8,182 nucleotides of DNA from Phycisphaerales bacterium. GTDB taxonomy: Bacteria; Planctomycetota; Phycisphaerae; Sedimentisphaerales; Anaerohalosphaeraceae. Position numbers and translations under genes: made by a program. The DNA lies in NCBI GenBank assembly GCA_011053245.1, contig DRGS01000200.1:1-8182 (forward strand). The letters run 5' to 3'. The first letter of the stretch is position 1, and each line of letters opens with the position of its first letter. The notes under the pieces are model-generated. The model was not told the origin of the DNA, made no database searches, and saw only the letters and a program-made list of their open reading frames with translations. This document shows, piece by piece, positions 6,838-8,182 of the stretch.

Positions 6838-7214
6838 GTATAGATATTTTCAGATTTTTGTGATTTTTCTGGATTTCACCCGCTTCCAGCCCAAAAACTG
6901 TCATATCCAAACTGCCTATTCTGCCTGTCAAGATGGCGGATTGGCGGGGTAGGAGTCGGTAAAAGTGGCAGTTTTGACATTGGCAGGGTTATTTCATTTC
7001 TTTATTTTGTTAAATTTATTGCACATAACATCTTTTCTTTAAGTTACTTGCGCGAAATGCGCGTTTGTATCTTTCTTTGAGGAGCGAAACTGGTACTGGG
7101 TTTGCATATATTGTGTGCTAACATGTTGTAAGTTTCGATTTTGACTGCGGGAAAAGTGTTTTAAGGGTATTTTTACAGGTGTAACGGTTTCCGCAATAAA
7201 TATTGTTTAATGAT
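6838..7214. other. Intergenic region between divergent sigma 2 and groEL
   Basis: No gene, tRNA or groES is seen in these roughly 380 bases. The region contains inverted TGCC/GGCA repeats at 6909-6986, a T-rich tract (about 6988-7040) and a small CGCG-AAATG-CGCG hairpin at 7051-7063. A -35-like TTGACA at 6974-6979 and TTGACT at 7141-7146 are candidate groEL promoter parts, but neither has a convincing -10 at normal spacing. No full CIRCE operator is present. Confidence 0.5.
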
Positions 7215-7220
7215 GAGGAG
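7215..7220 (+). promoter_or_regulatory. Ribosome binding site of groEL
   Basis: GAGGAG lies 11 bases before the ATG at 7232. The spacing is slightly long but it is the only strong Shine-Dalgarno here, and it agrees with the conserved GroEL N-terminus M-A-V-K-D. Confidence 0.75.
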
Positions 7221-7231
7221 TACCAGTTATT

Positions 7232-8158
7232 ATGGCAGTAAAAGACTTAGCATTTGAATCTGACGCACGGAGCGCGTTATTGGCCGGGGTTGAGAAGCTG
7301 GCTTTGGCGGTGAAGTCGACGTTGGGGCCTCGCGGTCGCAACGCTATCATCGATAAGGGCTGGGGCGGACCTACGGTAACCAAGGATGGTGTTACAGTTG
7401 CCGAAGAGATCGAGCTTCTGGACAAGACGGAAAACTTAGGGGCCAAACTCGTCAAGGAAGCGGCGAGCAAGACCTCAAAGGTTGCAGGTGACGGCACGAC
7501 GACAGCTACGGTACTTACGGAGGCTATCTTTAAGGAAGCTTTCCGGAATCTGGCCGCTGGAGCCGACGCAATGGCTATCAACCGGGGTATTTCCAAGGCG
7601 ATCAAGGCTGCGACCGAAAAGCTGCAGTCAATTGCCAAGCCCATCAACATCACCAAGAAAGACGACATCGTCAATATCGCGTCGATCTCCGCCAATAACG
7701 ACAGAGAGATCGGCAAACGCATGGCAGAGGCTTTCATGCGTGTCGGTAAGGACGGGGTCATCACAGTCGAGGAGGGTAAGAGTCTCGATACTACGGTGGA
7801 TTATGTTGAGGGTATGCAGTTTGACCGCGGGTATCTTTCGCCGCATTTCGTAACGAATCAGGATAATATGACGTGCGAACTCAGCAAGCCGTACATCCTG
7901 ATCTTCGAGGAAAAGATCAGTAACGTATCGAAACTGGTTCCGCTTCTGGAGACAATTGCAAAGAGCAAGAGGCCCCTGCTGATCGTTGCCGAAGACGTCG
8001 AAGGCGAAGCGCTTTCTACGCTGGTGGTTAATAAACTTCGCGGTGTTCTTGAGGTTGCGGCTGTGAAAGCTCCGGGTTATGGCGACAAGCGTAAAGCTAT
8101 GCTGGAAGATATCGCGGTGCTTACCGGCGCCGAAGCTCGATCTCTTCGGCAACTGTAA
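7232..8158 (+). CDS. groEL: GroEL (Hsp60) chaperonin, 3'-truncated with chimeric tail
   Basis: GroEL forms the cytoplasmic double-ring chaperonin that folds proteins using ATP, normally with the GroES lid. Codons 1-300 align clearly with Gro[10 protein letters not shown] at 30-37, the nucleotide-binding G-D-G-T-T-T-A-T at 86-93 with D87, S-A-N-N-D at 153-157, the apical [11 protein letters not shown] at 194-204, and A-E-D-V-E-G-E-A-L at 253-261. The family is about 540 residues, so the C-terminal half, including the catalytic aspartate near 398, is absent. Residues 301-308 and the stop come from 8132-8158, which belongs to an inverted copy of the gene's own 7368-7418. The stop is therefore artificial and the gene is cut off by the contig end. 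No groES lies upstream. Planctomycetes often have several groEL copies, some apart from groES. Confidence 0.95.
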   Translation: MAVKDLAFESDARSALLAGVEKLALAVKSTLGPRGRNAIIDKGWGGPTVTKDGVTVAEEIELLDKTENLGAKLVKEAASKTSKVAGDGTTTATVLTEAIFKEAFRNLAAGADAMAINRGISKAIKAATEKLQSIAKPINITKKDDIVNIASISANNDREIGKRMAEAFMRVGKDGVITVEEGKSLDTTVDYVEGMQFDRGYLSPHFVTNQDNMTCELSKPYILIFEEKISNVSKLVPLLETIAKSKRPLLIVAEDVEGEALSTLVVNKLRGVLEVAAVKAPGYGDKRKAMLEDIAVLTGAEARSLRQL

Positions 8159-8182
8159 CACCATCCTTGGTTACCGTAGGTC
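8132..8182 (-). repeat. Inverted 51-nt copy of groEL 7368-7418 (fold-back chimera)
   Basis: The last 51 bases are the exact reverse complement of 7368-7418, within groEL codons 46-63. Identity stops at 8131 (C, where the copy would need A). The true groEL sequence should continue after about 8131 with the G-G-x-V-I-S region but does not. This is the signature of a chimeric read or an amplification fold-back joined at a contig end, not of a natural repeat. Confidence 0.95.

Noticed and set aside
6965..6986. Sigma-54 type promoter (TGGCAG then TTGACATTGGC)
   Set aside because: The GG and GC elements are not at the required spacing, and the TTGACA has no good -10 either.
7113..7121. GTGTGCTAA resembles the right half of a CIRCE heat-shock operator
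   Set aside because: The left arm expected at 7095-7103 reads ACTGGGTTT and does not match, so no inverted repeat is formed.
8132..8158. Natural short GroEL ending in E-A-R-S-L-R-Q-L
   Set aside because: These codons are exactly the reverse complement of part of the same gene, so the ending is a chimera.
7207..8164. Two antisense frames and one shifted sense frame overlapping groEL
   Set aside because: groEL is unmistakable here and the others show no family features.
1..8182. CRISPR array, tRNA, rRNA or transposase
   Set aside because: No regularly spaced repeats, cloverleaf, rRNA-like sequence or transposase motifs were seen in the window.

Overview
The window reads as one contig from a Planctomycetota bacterium, most likely class Phycisphaerae (Sedimentisphaerales-like). 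Three things suggest this. A large secreted-type carbohydrate-active protein ends in a two-repeat dockerin-like module. ECF sigma factors end in an R-Y-R-Y-G-L-(D/E)-K-L-R-S segment. Membrane proteins carry an N-T-W-R-x-I-M-N-N-K-x-T-K-F-A leader and a V-V-W-A motif after the membrane segment. The placement is from recall of these families, not from a search.

Layout: (1) Positions 1-19 are the Tn5/Nextera mosaic-end adapter, not genomic DNA. (2) Positions 20-2766 (+) hold a 5'-truncated, multidomain glycoside-hydrolase-like protein with a C-terminal dockerin-like module, followed by a terminator. (3) Positions 2919-6837 (-) hold two tandem cassettes of the same design, each about 2 kb. Each has a promoter-like element, an ECF sigma factor of 181 aa, a 4-base ATGA overlap, a single-pass membrane protein of about 410 aa and a GC-rich terminator. 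The cassettes share a 39-nt upstream element, a 50-nt block that is 48/50 identical inside the membrane-protein genes, and a 31-nt terminator that is 28/31 identical, although the proteins have diverged strongly. (4) Positions 6838-7231 are the intergenic region between the divergent second cassette and groEL. (5) Positions 7232-8131 (+) are the first 300 codons of groEL, with no groES beside it. (6) Positions 8132-8182 are an exact reverse complement of 7368-7418, a fold-back chimera that creates a false stop in groEL.

The most interesting biology is the pair of sigma/membrane-regulator cassettes. Each membrane protein looks like a one-piece regulator: a short cytoplasmic N-terminus, one membrane helix, a LolA/RseB-like extracytoplasmic region and a C-terminal NTF2-like region. 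Each also carries an internal Shine-Dalgarno plus ATG just before the membrane helix. A second translation start there would make a form lacking the presumed sigma-binding segment. The glycoside hydrolase and groEL show no sequence evidence of sharing regulation with these cassettes.
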